A stretch of DNA of 64,000 nt from Methylorubrum populi. GTDB taxonomy: Bacteria > Pseudomonadota > Alphaproteobacteria > Rhizobiales > Beijerinckiaceae. The stretch covers positions 981,501 to 1,045,500 of the forward strand of contig NZ_AP014809.1 of NCBI RefSeq assembly GCF_002355515.1. Reading direction: 5' to 3'. The translations under genes and the position numbers were made by a program. The notes under the pieces were generated by a model. It saw only the letters and a list, made by a program, of their open reading frames with translations. It made no database searches and had not been told where the DNA came from. Of the stretch, positions 17,276 to 25,755 are shown piece by piece (positions within the stretch are counted from its first letter, which is position 1; the number at the start of each line of letters is the position of its first letter).

Positions 17276-18508
17276 CTAATCCCGCGCCAGCACCGCTTCG
17301 ATCGCCCGCGCGACGGACAGCGCGCGCCCGTCGTCGCCGAAGCGGGCGATGATCTGCACGCCGAGCGGCAGGCCGTCGCCCGGCACCGGAACATTGACGC
17401 AGGGCACGCCCATCAGGGTCCAGAGCCGGTTGAAGCGCGCATCCCCCGTCGAGCCGAGACCCTGAGGGGCGCGGCCGACGCTGGAGACCGTCAGGATCGC
17501 ATCGAAATCCGAGAACAGCTCCTTGAGCTGCCGCCGCGCCCGGTGCGCCTCGCGGCGGGCGGCGTCGTAGTCGGGGGCCGTGAGGTCCTGCGCCCGGTCG
17601 AGCTGCCCGCGCAGCACCGGCGGCAGGGCGTCGCGATGCTCGGCATATTCCCAGGCGAGCGCCTGGCGCGCCTCGAAATCCTGCACGGTCGGATGCGCGG
17701 CCCAGGCCCGCGCGAAGGGTTCGGGCAAGACGAGGTCGTGGACCACCGCCCCGGCCCGCTCGGCGGCGCTGGCCGCGCGCTCAAGGGCCGCGAGGGCATC
17801 CGCGTCGGGACTTCCGGCGAAGTCCTGGAGGCAGAGGGCGAGGCGCGGGCGCTCCGGCGCCGGGGCCTCGATCGCCGGCCGCTCGGCGATCAGGGCCAGC
17901 GCGTGGGCGATGTCGGCGACCGAGGCGCCGAACAGGCCCACCGTGTCGAGCGCCCAGGAGAAGGTCTTCACGCCCACCGTCGGCAGCAGCCGGAACGAGG
18001 GCTTGATCGCCGCCAGGCCGCAGAAGGCCGCCGGGCGGATCACCGAGCCGCCGGTCTGGGTGCCGAGCGCCAGCGGCAGCATCCCGGCAGCGACCGCGGC
18101 GGCCGAGCCCGAGGAGGAGCCGCCCGGCGTGTGGCCGGGATCGCGCGGATTGACCGTCGCCGCCGGGTCGAGGCCGGCGAAGGCCGTGGTCGCGGTCTTG
18201 GCGAGCGGCACCGCGCCGAGGGCCCGCAGCCGCGACACGATCGCCGCATCGGCCCTCGGCCGCCAGCCGGCATAGATGTCCGAGCCGAATTCGGTCGCCA
18301 TGTCGGCGGTGTCGATGATGTCCTTGATGCCGACCGCGATGCCGGCAAGCGGCCCGTTCGTGGGCACTGCCGCCTCAGGCGCGGTGCGCAGGACGGCACC
18401 GATGGCAGGGTCGCGTCCGGCGATCCGCTCGCGTGCCGCGCGAACCGCGTCCGCGGCGGAGAGGGTGCCGTCCGCGATGCGGGCACGGAGATCGAGAAGC
18501 GAGATCAT
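17276..18508 (-). CDS. Amidase signature family hydrolase
   Basis: This cytosolic enzyme hydrolyses C-N bonds in amides or related compounds. With the ATG at 18508 it has 410 residues and the catalytic triad falls at K62 (GIAVGIKDIIDT), S131 (TPGGSSSGSAAA) and S155 (GTQTGGSVIRPA), the same numbering as in malonamidase E2-type enzymes, which supports this start. A TTG at 18544 close to a GGAGGG site is an alternative giving 12 more residues. The C-terminal half (GVQIIARFGDDGRALSVARA) is typical. The substrate is unknown; the Glu-tRNA amidotransferase GatA is less likely from the length. It is convergent with the HWE kinase gene. Confidence 0.9.
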   Translation of the reverse strand: MISLLDLRARIADGTLSAADAVRAARERIAGRDPAIGAVLRTAPEAAVPTNGPLAGIAVGIKDIIDTADMATEFGSDIYAGWRPRADAAIVSRLRALGAVPLAKTATTAFAGLDPAATVNPRDPGHTPGGSSSGSAAAVAAGMLPLALGTQTGGSVIRPAAFCGLAAIKPSFRLLPTVGVKTFSWALDTVGLFGASVADIAHALALIAERPAIEAPAPERPRLALCLQDFAGSPDADALAALERAASAAERAGAVVHDLVLPEPFARAWAAHPTVQDFEARQALAWEYAEHRDALPPVLRGQLDRAQDLTAPDYDAARREAHRARRQLKELFSDFDAILTVSSVGRAPQGLGSTGDARFNRLWTLMGVPCVNVPVPGDGLPLGVQIIARFGDDGRALSVARAIEAVLARD

Positions 18509-18620
18509 GCGCACCCGAGTCCCGCTCCGTATCGAATCTGTCAACAGCCCTCCACATGGGCGGAATGCGACGCGGCATCGTTAGCGGCTCGTTTACGGGA
18601 CGGTGCGCATCGTTCCGGCC

Positions 18621-19598
18621 ATGTGGCGTAAAGCGTTAGCGTTCTCGGCCCTGGTGCTGTTCGGCGCGGGGCTCACGGGCTGTGCAATCAACCGGTTCGA
18701 ACGCCGGGAGGCATGGCGCGACCAGGCCGAACAGATGTGCATCGCCCGCAAGCTGGTGCAGCCGACAGCCTATGTCTCGCTGGCGAAGGAGATCGACGGC
18801 CCCGGCCCCTGCGGCATGCAGCAGCCCTTCCGGGTGACGAAACTCGGCGGCGGCTCGGTGGCGCTCAAGCAGCGCATGACGCTGGCCTGCCCAGCCCTCG
18901 CCGAGGCCGAGGCGTGGCTCGCCGACACGATCCAGCCCGCCGCCAACCTGTATTTCGGCGTGCCGGTGGCCGAGATCAACGCGGGCTCCTATTCCTGCCG
19001 CGGCCGCAACAACCAGGCCGGCGCCAAGCTCTCCGAGCATTCCTTCGGCAACGCGCTCGACATCATGTCCTTCACGCTCGCCGACGGCCACGTCATCACC
19101 GTCAAGGGCGGCTGGCGCGGCACCGAGGCCGAGCAGGCCTTCTTGCGCGAGGTGTTCGTGGGGGCCTGCGCCCGGTTCTCGACGGTGCTGGCGCCGGGCT
19201 CCAACGTGTTCCACTACGACCACATCCACGTCGATCTGGCGATGCACGACCCGCGCGGCCTGAAGCGCATCTGCAAGCCGCTGCTCAAGTTCGAGTCGCA
19301 GCTCACCGCCGCCGACGGCTCGCCCCGGCCGCTGGCCTCGCCCCGCCCGCCCGCGCGCCAGACGATCCCGACCCAGGCGCCGATCGACGTGGAGGAGGAC
19401 GACCCCTACGGCGTCGCGCCGACCTCCTCGCGCACCACCGGCACGCGGGTCGCCCGCGCACCGGCCGCCCCGGCGCCGACGGCCTACGCCGCCGCGCCGG
19501 CACCCGGCCGGCCGCGCGCTCCGGTTCCGGCGCACGATGCGGCCTATGAACCGCTGTCGCTCGCCGCGCCCCACGCCTCAGACGAGCCGATCTATTAA
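18621..19598 (+). CDS. Extensin-like C-terminal domain lipoprotein
   Basis: Started at the ATG at 18621 the product has 325 residues with a lipoprotein signal ending in LTGC (Cys at about residue 21). The central domain matches the bacterial extensin-like family: WLADTIQPAANLYFGVPVAEI, SYSCRGRNN, HSFGNALDIMSFTLADGH and NVFHYDHIHVDLAMHD. The His/Asp pattern (HxxGxxxD and HxDHxH) resembles the metal site of LAS-type peptidoglycan peptidases, so cell-wall hydrolysis is plausible but unproven. Residues after about 235 are Pro/Ala-rich and disordered. A GTG at 18603 could add six residues. Confidence 0.85.
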   Translation: MWRKALAFSALVLFGAGLTGCAINRFERREAWRDQAEQMCIARKLVQPTAYVSLAKEIDGPGPCGMQQPFRVTKLGGGSVALKQRMTLACPALAEAEAWLADTIQPAANLYFGVPVAEINAGSYSCRGRNNQAGAKLSEHSFGNALDIMSFTLADGHVITVKGGWRGTEAEQAFLREVFVGACARFSTVLAPGSNVFHYDHIHVDLAMHDPRGLKRICKPLLKFESQLTAADGSPRPLASPRPPARQTIPTQAPIDVEEDDPYGVAPTSSRTTGTRVARAPAAPAPTAYAAAPAPGRPRAPVPAHDAAYEPLSLAAPHASDEPIY

Positions 19599-19776
19599 TC
19601 CCTTGGAGGTGTGCCCGGCGCACCCCAGGGTCGGTCAAAAGCGGCGCTCCCGCCCGGTCCAAGCTTGACTTGGGCCGGGGGCGGCGCATCGTCTCTCGCC
19701 ATCCGGTGCCCCGCGCGACACGCCTCGAGGCGAGCGTCGCGCCACGACACCCTCAACAGGCGGATTTTTGAGCGGC

Positions 19777-20244
19777 ATGCGCCCGAACCTTCCCCTCGCC
19801 GTCCTAGCGCTCGGCCTCTTCACGGCGTCCTCCGTGCTGCCGGCGCTCGCCCGCTCCGGCCGCGAGGAGATCTCGCCGGCCGAGGAGCAGACCTTCCCCT
19901 ACGACGCCGACATTCCCGGCTGCCAGGACACCGACGTTCTGGAGAAGGTCTCGACCCAGTTCGCCGAGAAGGAGGCGAAGTTCTGGAACTCGTCGCTGAC
20001 GATCGTCTCCTACGAGCGGATCGAGCGCACGGCGTGGCGGCCCTACGGCGTCGACTTCATCCCGCGCCGCTATTGCTCGGCGCTCGCCACCACCTCGGAC
20101 GGGGTGCGGCGCAAGGTCGATTACTCGGTGCGCGAGAGCCTCGGCATCATCGGCTCGACCTGGGGCGTCGATTTCTGCGTTCACGGCCTCGACCGCAACA
20201 ACGCCTACGCCTACGCCACCGCCTGCCGGATGGCCCGGCCCTGA
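19777..20244 (+). CDS. Secreted hypothetical protein
   Basis: With the ATG at 19777 this is a 155-residue protein; a TTG at 19768 would add three residues. A Sec signal peptide (residues 1-26, LPLAVLALGLFTASSVLPALA) is followed by a soluble domain with four cysteines, including PGCQDTDVLEKV, PRRYCSAL and DFCVHGLD, likely disulphide-bonded in the periplasm. The pattern WNSSLTIVSYERIERTAWRPYG...IPRRYC looks conserved, and I believe similar proteins occur widely in alphaproteobacteria, but I recognise no functional family. It lies just before the RNase T2 gene, another secreted Cys-containing protein. Confidence 0.8.
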   Translation: MRPNLPLAVLALGLFTASSVLPALARSGREEISPAEEQTFPYDADIPGCQDTDVLEKVSTQFAEKEAKFWNSSLTIVSYERIERTAWRPYGVDFIPRRYCSALATTSDGVRRKVDYSVRESLGIIGSTWGVDFCVHGLDRNNAYAYATACRMARP

Positions 20245-20339
20245 TCCGAGCGGGAAAGGCGCGGGCGCGCCGGGCACACGCTTGACTTGTACCCTGCGCC
20301 CGGCATCGTCCTGAGACGTCCCGATCCCGAGTCCCGTCC

Positions 20340-21014
20340 ATGCCGCGCCTGTCCCGCCTCGTCGCCCTGACCCTCGGCCTCACCCTGGCCTCCGGCGCTC
20401 AGGCGCAGGATTTCGGCGGCTTTCGACGCGGCGGCGAGCCCGGCAGCTTCGACTTCTACGTGCTGGCGCTGTCGTGGTCGCCGACCTATTGCGACGGCGA
20501 GGGTGCACGCCGCGACCGCAACGGGCAATGCGCGCCGGGCCGCGGGCTCGGCTTCGTGGTGCACGGACTGTGGCCGCAATACGAGCGCGGCTACCCCTCC
20601 AATTGCTCGGCGGTGGAGCGCCCCCTCACCCGCAACGCGGTCGAGGCCGCGGGCGAGGTCATGCCGAGCGAGGGCCTCGCCCGCCACGAATGGCGCGCCC
20701 ACGGCACCTGCTCCGGGCTTGATCCCGTCGCCTATTTCAAGTCGGTGAAGACGGCCCGTGAGGCCGTGACGATCCCCGAGGCCTTCGTGAAGCCGCAGGG
20801 CGACATGCGCGCCGCCCCGATCGAGATCGCCCGGCAGTTCGTGATGGCCAACAAGGGACTACGCCCCGACATGATGTCGGTGACCTGCCGCCGCGGACAG
20901 TTGCAGGAGGTGCGGATCTGCTTCTCGAAGGATCTGCGCGGTTTCACCCCCTGCCCCGAGGTCGCGCGCCAGAACTGCCGCGCGGGCGAGGTCTCGGTCG
21001 AAGCGGCGCGCTGA
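20340..21014 (+). CDS. Ribonuclease T2 family protein, secreted
   Basis: RNase T2 enzymes cleave single-stranded RNA through 2',3'-cyclic intermediates, here most likely in the periplasm. The 224-residue protein has a signal peptide (about 1-22, ending GAQAQD). Both catalytic segments are intact: FVVHGLWPQYERGYP (CAS I, with the catalytic His) and RHEWRAHGTCSG (CAS II, with His, Glu and His). The opening strand FDFYVLALSWSPTYC is typical. Cysteines for the usual disulphides are present. The gene starts 95 bp after the preceding secreted protein and may share its transcript. Confidence 0.93.
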   Translation: MPRLSRLVALTLGLTLASGAQAQDFGGFRRGGEPGSFDFYVLALSWSPTYCDGEGARRDRNGQCAPGRGLGFVVHGLWPQYERGYPSNCSAVERPLTRNAVEAAGEVMPSEGLARHEWRAHGTCSGLDPVAYFKSVKTAREAVTIPEAFVKPQGDMRAAPIEIARQFVMANKGLRPDMMSVTCRRGQLQEVRICFSKDLRGFTPCPEVARQNCRAGEVSVEAAR

Positions 21015-21055
21015 CGCGCGAACGACTTTCCTGATAAGCGCGGGCCTTACACAGT

Positions 21056-21060
21056 GAGGA
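21056..21060 (+). promoter_or_regulatory. Shine-Dalgarno site that decides the rlmJ start
   Basis: GAGGA lies 7 bases before the CTG at 21068. This ideal spacing, with no ATG, GTG or TTG in frame nearby upstream, supports CTG as the real start codon of rlmJ. Confidence 0.7.
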
Positions 21061-21067
21061 ACGCGCC

Positions 21068-21916
21068 CTGAACTACCGTCACGCCTTCCACGCCGGCAAT
21101 TTCGCGGATGTGCTCAAGCACCTCGTGCTGACCCGCGTGCTCGCGCATCTCCGCGCCAAGGACAAGCCGTTTCGGGCCATCGACACCCATGCGGGCCTCG
21201 GCGTCTACGATCTCGAAGCGGACGAGGCCGGGCGCACGGGAGAATGGCATGACGGCTTCGGCCGGCTCGACCTCCCGTTCGCCCCCGAGGTGGAGGCTCT
21301 GCTCGCGCCCTACCGTGCCGCGGTCGCGGCGGTGCGGGCGCGCCACGGCGCGACCACCTATCCCGGCTCGCCCGCGATCATCCGCGAGAACCTGCGCGCG
21401 GGCGACAAGGGCGTGTTCGTGGAGCTGCACCCGGTCGACGCGCAGACGCTGGCGCAGCGCTACGCCAGCGATTCCCGCACCAAGACCCTGCATCTCGACG
21501 GCTGGACCGCGCTCAACGCCCTGATCCCGCCGCCGGAGCGTCGCGGACTCGTGCTGATCGATCCGCCCTACGAGGAGCGCGGTGAGATCGACCGGCTGGG
21601 CATGCAGCTTCTGAAGGCCGCCAGGAAATGGCCAACCGGGATCTATCTCGGCTGGTATCCGATCAAGGACGTCTCAGGCGTCGACCGCATGGCGACCGCA
21701 CTCGATGCGGGACTGGAGCGGCCGGCACTCCGCCTCGACCTGATGATCGAACGGCCCGACGATCCCACCCGCCTCACCGGCACCGGTCTCGTCGTCGTCA
21801 ATCCGCCCTGGACGCTGGCGGAGGAGGCGGAAATGTTCCTGCCGGCCCTGGCCGAGCGGCTGGCGCGCAGCGGCTACGGGGCGTTCCGCTGCGAGCGGCT
21901 GGGGCGGGAGGCGTGA
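21068..21916 (+). CDS. rlmJ: 23S rRNA (adenine-N6) methyltransferase RlmJ, CTG start
   Basis: RlmJ methylates A2030 of 23S rRNA (E. coli numbering) using S-adenosylmethionine. The family begins MNYRHAYHAGNFADVLKH. That pattern is found only if translation starts at the CTG at 21068 (xNYRHAFHAGNFADVLKH); the first ATG in frame lies further in and would remove 14 conserved residues. Started at CTG the product has 282 residues, matching the usual length of about 280. THAGLGVYD and LIDPPYEE (the DPPY catalytic motif) are intact. The CTG is preceded by GAGGA at ideal spacing. Automated gene calls may wrongly start it at 21110. Confidence 0.92.
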   Translation: MNYRHAFHAGNFADVLKHLVLTRVLAHLRAKDKPFRAIDTHAGLGVYDLEADEAGRTGEWHDGFGRLDLPFAPEVEALLAPYRAAVAAVRARHGATTYPGSPAIIRENLRAGDKGVFVELHPVDAQTLAQRYASDSRTKTLHLDGWTALNALIPPPERRGLVLIDPPYEERGEIDRLGMQLLKAARKWPTGIYLGWYPIKDVSGVDRMATALDAGLERPALRLDLMIERPDDPTRLTGTGLVVVNPPWTLAEEAEMFLPALAERLARSGYGAFRCERLGREA

Positions 21917-21932
21917 AGAGGCCCCCGCCCTT

Positions 21933-22202
21933 TCAATGCAGCGTCTCCTGCCCCGGCTCGGGCGGAGCGTCCATCTCGTCGATCGCCTCGGCGAAGGGAA
22001 ATTCCAGGACGATCTCGCCCGACGCGTCGGTGACGACGAGGATGGCCGCGACCAGACGCGGATCGCTTCCCTCGTCCTCCAGGCTCGCCCGAATCGTCGC
22101 CCGCGCCACCCGCCACGCCTGATCGGGATCGCGCAGTTCCACGCCCTCCTCGTCGGTGAGCGTGTCGGCGCCGATACGGGTGTGGAAGAAGTAGCGCGGC
22201 AC
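21933..22202 (-). CDS. DUF6894 family protein
   Basis: This 89-residue protein starts PRYFFHTRIGADTLTDEEGVELRD and continues ARATIRASLEDEG, then LVVTDASGEIVLEFPFAEAI, the layout I associate with DUF6894, a small alpha/beta family common in methylobacteria and rhizobia. It has no signal or membrane segment and no known activity. It is convergent with rlmJ, 16 bp after that stop. Confidence 0.85.
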   Translation of the reverse strand: MPRYFFHTRIGADTLTDEEGVELRDPDQAWRVARATIRASLEDEGSDPRLVAAILVVTDASGEIVLEFPFAEAIDEMDAPPEPGQETLH

Positions 22203-22262
22203 GAGGAAACGCTTCGCTGACTGGGGCTGGACTTGCCTGGACCGGGCCTGCTTCGGCTTGGC

Positions 22263-22499
22263 CTACTTGGATTGGGACTGGCCCTGCTGCGGGTCTTGTC
22301 CGCCGGACTTGTCCTTCTTGTTGGCCTCGTGGTGGCCGATGGCGCAGCCCGCGGCGGCGCCGGCCTTGCCGTGGCCCGCCATGCTGCCGGCCGCGCCGCC
22401 AACGACGGCGCCCTTGAGGCAGCCCTTGGCCTCGACGGGCCCAGCGAGGGCCGCGACGCCGAGAGCGAGGGCGGCCGCGGTCAGAATCGGATGCTTCAT
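22263..22499 (-). CDS. Small secreted glycine-zipper-like protein
   Basis: With the ATG at 22499 this is a 78-residue protein with a Sec signal (MKHPILTAAALALGVAALAGPVEA) and a Gly/Ala segment KGAVVGGAAGSMAGHGKAGAAAG that resembles a glycine zipper, then a polar tail rich in Gln, Lys and Ser. Two cysteines (KGCLKG, AGCAIGHH) flank the Gly segment. It probably resides in the periplasm or inserts in the outer membrane. Upstream codons (to 22586) are not needed. The gene-specific role is unknown. Confidence 0.75.
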   Translation of the reverse strand: MKHPILTAAALALGVAALAGPVEAKGCLKGAVVGGAAGSMAGHGKAGAAAGCAIGHHEANKKDKSGGQDPQQGQSQSK

Positions 22500-22601
22500 C
22501 GCGTGAACCTCTCGTTGGAGCATCGCCCGAAGATCGTGCTCCGGGCCGATGCAATCGGGTGAGACGCCAACCGATCGCGACCGCATCCGTTCCGTGCCCG
22601 G

Positions 22602-24035
22602 TCAGGACGTGACACGGCCCTCGAGCGGGAACACCTTGGCCGGATTCATCAGCCAAGCCGGATCGAACACGTTGCGCACGCGCATCTGCTGTTCGAGATC
22701 TTCCTGCGCGTACTGGAAGCGCATCAGCTCACGCTTCTCGATACCGACGCCGTGCTCGCCCGTGAGGCAGCCGCCGACCTCGACGCAGAGCTTGAGGATC
22801 GCGTCGCCCGCGGCCTCCGCCTTCTGCAACTCGCCCGGCGTGTTGATGTCGAACAGGATCAGCGGGTGCAGGTTGCCGTCGCCGGCATGGAACACGTTGG
22901 CGACGCGCAGGCCCTTCTCGGCGCAGATCGCCTCGATCCGCTCCAGCACGTGGCCGAGCTGGCCGGTGGGGATCGTGCCGTCCATGCACATGTAGTCGGA
23001 GATGCGGCCCGTGGCGCCGAAGGCGGATTTGCGGCCCTTCCAGATCGCGGCGGACTCGGCCTCGGACTTCGAGACGCGGATGCTGGTGGGGTTGAAGCGC
23101 GCCGCGATGGCCTCGATCCGGGCCAGCATGTCGGTGCATTCCTCGTCCGATCCCTCGACCTCGATGATCAGCATCGCGGCGGCGTCACGCGGGTAGCCGG
23201 CGCCCGAAAAATCGTCGGTGATGAGGATCGCCTCGCGGTCCATGTACTCGATGGCGACGGGAATGATGCCGGCGGCGATGATCGCCGCGGTGCAGGCGCC
23301 GGCATCCTCGACCGAGGAGAAGCCGACGAGCGCCGGGCGGGCGCCTTCCGCCGCGCGCAGGATGCGCACGGTGGCCTCGGTGACGATGCCGAGCTGGCCC
23401 TCCGAGCCGCAGATCAGGCCGAGCAGGTCGTAGCCGCCGGAATCGAGGTGCTCGCCGCCGATCTCCACCACGGTGCCGTCGTTGGTCACCAGGGTCACGC
23501 CCATGAGGTTGTTGGTCGTCACGCCGTATTTCAGGCAGTGCGCCCCGCCGGAATTCATGGCGATGTTGCCGGCGATGGTGCAGGCGAGCTGGCTCGACGG
23601 ATCGGGGGCGTAGAAGAAGCCCTCGTGCGCGACCGCTCCGGAAATCGCGAGATTGGTGATGCCGGCCTCGACCCGGGCGGTGCGGTTGGTGAAGTCGAGG
23701 TCGAGGATGCGGGTCATCTTGCCCACCCCGAGGATGATCGCGTCCTCCTGGGCGATGGCGCCGCCGGCGAGCGACGTGCCGGCACCGCGGGGCACGACCC
23801 GCACGCCGTTGGCATGGCAGAAGGCCATCACCGCCGAGACCTCCTGCGTCGTCGAGGGCAGCACGACGGCAAGCGGCATCTTGCGGTAGGCGGTGAGCCC
23901 GTCGGTCTCGAAGGCGCGACGCTCGTCCTCCGTCGTCACCAGGGCCTCCGGCGCCACCAGCGCGGACAACCCCTCGATGATCGCCTCACGGCGGGCGACG
24001 ACATCCGCATCCGGTGCGGGGAAGGCGATCGACAT
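22602..24035 (-). CDS. glcD: FAD-linked oxidase, glycolate oxidase subunit GlcD / D-lactate dehydrogenase type
   Basis: This flavoenzyme oxidises 2-hydroxy acids such as glycolate or D-lactate, passing electrons to partners in the membrane. The ATG at 24035 has a GAGGAG site 9 bp upstream and gives 477 residues. The PCMH-type FAD fold is visible: RVVPRGAGTSLAGGA, LDFTNRTARVEAGITNLAI, APDPSSQLACTIAGNIAMNSGG, and C-terminal motifs VFHAGDGNLHPLIL and CLTGEHGVGIEKR. No glcE or glcF gene lies nearby, so it may be a stand-alone D-lactate or D-2-hydroxyglutarate dehydrogenase; the substrate is uncertain. Confidence 0.88.
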   Translation of the reverse strand: MSIAFPAPDADVVARREAIIEGLSALVAPEALVTTEDERRAFETDGLTAYRKMPLAVVLPSTTQEVSAVMAFCHANGVRVVPRGAGTSLAGGAIAQEDAIILGVGKMTRILDLDFTNRTARVEAGITNLAISGAVAHEGFFYAPDPSSQLACTIAGNIAMNSGGAHCLKYGVTTNNLMGVTLVTNDGTVVEIGGEHLDSGGYDLLGLICGSEGQLGIVTEATVRILRAAEGARPALVGFSSVEDAGACTAAIIAAGIIPVAIEYMDREAILITDDFSGAGYPRDAAAMLIIEVEGSDEECTDMLARIEAIAARFNPTSIRVSKSEAESAAIWKGRKSAFGATGRISDYMCMDGTIPTGQLGHVLERIEAICAEKGLRVANVFHAGDGNLHPLILFDINTPGELQKAEAAGDAILKLCVEVGGCLTGEHGVGIEKRELMRFQYAQEDLEQQMRVRNVFDPAWLMNPAKVFPLEGRVTS

Positions 24036-24411
24036 GGCCGGCATCTCCTCCAGAATCTTGTTCGGCGCCCTTGCTCGGACGCCTTCGTTGACCGGGCTCA
24101 TGGACCTGGCTCACTTCGACGGTAAGCCTCCGACGTCCAGCCATCCACAGGGGGCGCCCGCGACCTTCAGCCCCGCTTCAGCCGCCACGCGCCAGTCTCA
24201 TCCGGACGAGGCCGGAGGCTCGATCTAGCCGAAACACGTTCGAGACGCACGAGTGGTTCCCCTCGACCCATGCAGCCGCCGAAAGGAACGTGAGCGTCTT
24301 CGTGAAGCAGCCTCGGCTGGACGACCGCCCGGCTTAGTCTATATCTGTTCTAAGGCTACAAGCTCTGCCATAAGCAAGCCGGCTTCGGCCGTTCCAAGGA
24401 GGAAAAAAACG
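24036..24411. promoter_or_regulatory. Divergent intergenic region before the cytochrome c gene
   Basis: This 376-bp stretch separates glcD (minus) from the cytochrome gene (plus). The right end holds a strong ribosome site (aaggagga, about 24397-24404) and a local AT-rich stretch with tatatc near 24340, a possible promoter region. No small gene is supported. Confidence 0.35.
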
Positions 24412-24774
24412 ATGCGTCATCTCATCCTCGGCGCCGCCTTCGCGCTGCTGCTCCCGGTTGCCGCCCATGCCGAGGGCGATGCCGCCGCCGGCGAGAAGGC
24501 GTTCGCCCCCTGCAAGGCCTGCCACAACTTCGAGAAGAACGGCGTCGGCCCGACCCTGAAGGGCGTCGTCGGTGCGAAGGCCGGTGAGGGTGCCGACGGC
24601 TACGCCTTCTCCGACGCGCTGAAGAAGTCCGGCATCACCTGGGACGAGGCCAACCTCAAGGAGTGGCTCGTCGACCCGAAGAAGAAGGTGCCCGGCACCA
24701 AGATGGTCTTCCCCGGCGTCAAGGACCCGAAGAAGGTCGACGACATCATCGCCTACCTCAAGACCAAGTCCTGA
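24412..24774 (+). CDS. Class I cytochrome c, c2/c-550 type, periplasmic
   Basis: This 120-residue protein has a signal peptide (1-20, ending AHA) and a single haem c site CKACH with C34, C37 and axial H38. The second axial ligand is likely M98 in PGTKMVFPG. GVGPTLKGVVG and the closing helix KVDDIIAYLKTKS are typical of small class I cytochromes. It would carry electrons in the periplasm between dehydrogenases and terminal oxidases; in methylotrophs a small cytochrome of this type (cH) accepts electrons from cL, but I cannot assign it to that role from sequence. It has a strong ribosome site and an intrinsic terminator, so it is a single-gene transcript. Confidence 0.93.
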   Translation: MRHLILGAAFALLLPVAAHAEGDAAAGEKAFAPCKACHNFEKNGVGPTLKGVVGAKAGEGADGYAFSDALKKSGITWDEANLKEWLVDPKKKVPGTKMVFPGVKDPKKVDDIIAYLKTKS

Positions 24775-24812
24775 GTCCCGGGCGGCTCCGCGAGCTGCCC
24801 TTCGACAAACGG

Positions 24813-24836
24813 AAAGCCGCCCCTCGGGGCGGCTTT
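24813..24836 (+). terminator. Intrinsic terminator of the cytochrome c gene
   Basis: Perfect GC-rich arms aaagccgccc and gggcggcttt form a 10-bp stem with a 4-base loop 38 bp after the stop, followed by a pyrimidine-rich stretch. Confidence 0.8.
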
Positions 24837-24869
24837 CTCGTCTCCGGCCTGCAAGCGGCGGTCGGCCCG

Positions 24870-25355
24870 TCAGGCGGGCATGGTGGCCGCCGCCGGATCG
24901 GTGCTGCCGGCACGGGCATGCAGTTCGTCGCGCATCAAGGCGAGGCTTTCGAGCAAGGCGCGCCTTTCGTCGAGGGTCATCCCGGTCATGCCGCCCACCG
25001 TGTGGGGCAGGCAGTCCATCTTGCCCTTGAGGCCGCGCCCCTTCTCGGTGAGGAAGATGCTGACCTGACGCTCGTCCGGCCGGTCGCGGGCGCGGCGAAC
25101 GTGGCCGGACGCTTCGAGGCGCTTGAGGAGTGGCGTGAGGGTGCCCGAATCGAGGAAGAGACGACTGCCGATCTCCTTCACCGACAGGCCCTCTTCCTCC
25201 CACAGCACCAGCAGCACGAGATATTGCGGGTAGGTCAGTTCGTGGTGGGCCAGCAGGCTGCGATAGGCGCGTCCGAAGGCGTGCGCCGCCGCGTAGACGG
25301 CGAAGCAGAGTTGGTTGTCTAAAGATTGCGGGTCATCGCGGCCCGTTTGACTCAT
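24870..25355 (-). CDS. ohrR: MarR-family regulator, OhrR-like
   Basis: With the ATG at 25355 the product has 161 residues. The N-terminal stretch [22 protein letters not shown] matches the OhrR subgroup, in which the single reactive Cys (here C17) senses organic hydroperoxides and releases DNA when oxidised. The winged helix follows: [47 protein letters not shown], then the wing [15 protein letters not shown] Cys-containing tail seen in some OhrR is absent. The usual partner ohr (peroxiredoxin-like) is not next to it in this window, so its target gene is elsewhere; the gene itself is preceded by about 400 bp without a gene. Confidence 0.85.
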   Translation of the reverse strand: MSQTGRDDPQSLDNQLCFAVYAAAHAFGRAYRSLLAHHELTYPQYLVLLVLWEEEGLSVKEIGSRLFLDSGTLTPLLKRLEASGHVRRARDRPDERQVSIFLTEKGRGLKGKMDCLPHTVGGMTGMTLDERRALLESLALMRDELHARAGSTDPAAATMPA

Positions 25356-25600
25356 GACACTCTTCCTCGGTGCGCACCCGGCGCACTGGCGTTTCGAACC
25401 CGCGGGGCGTTCGACACCGGCAGATATGGGGCGGCAAGCCGCCACCGCGAATCGTCGACCGCCTCGCGATCCGCCGACCTACAAGACCTCTGCACGGAAG
25501 GCAGCAGCCTCTCGGCTCCGCGATCTTCCGCGACAGGCGTCCCGGCCGATAGCCGCCGCGCGATGAAATCCCTGCGACAGACCTAAGGTCCGGACCCTAA
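25356..25600. promoter_or_regulatory. Gene-free region upstream of ohrR
   Basis: No gene is supported here. A perfect 10-bp palindrome (ggtccggacc) lies at 25587-25596. The ohrR promoter should be near 25360-25420, but no clear operator palindrome of the OhrR type was seen. Confidence 0.3.
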
Positions 25601-25632
25601 AGAAAAAACGCCGTGGGTACAATCGAACCACG
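25601..25632 (-). terminator. Terminator of the PBP/DUF1214/DUF1254 transcript
   Basis: On the minus strand a short hairpin (arms cgtgg and ccacg, 25612-25632) is followed by gcg and a run of six T plus CTTT. It lies 124 bp after the stop of the DUF1254-like gene. The stem is short, so efficiency is uncertain. Confidence 0.55.
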
Positions 25633-25755
25633 CGCATGGCTTTTCCGGTCGCCCGCATGAACCGGTTTCCGCCCGATCGAAGCGAAAGACCGCGTCACGG
25701 GCGCCGTGCGCCGCTGAAGGCGTGCCGCGGCGCATCCGCGCGGCGCTCCGTGGCC

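Noticed and set aside
25605..25640. tRNA-like T-arm sequence
   Set aside because: Only a short hairpin resembling a T-arm is present; no acceptor stem, D-arm or anticodon arm, and it is better explained as a terminator.
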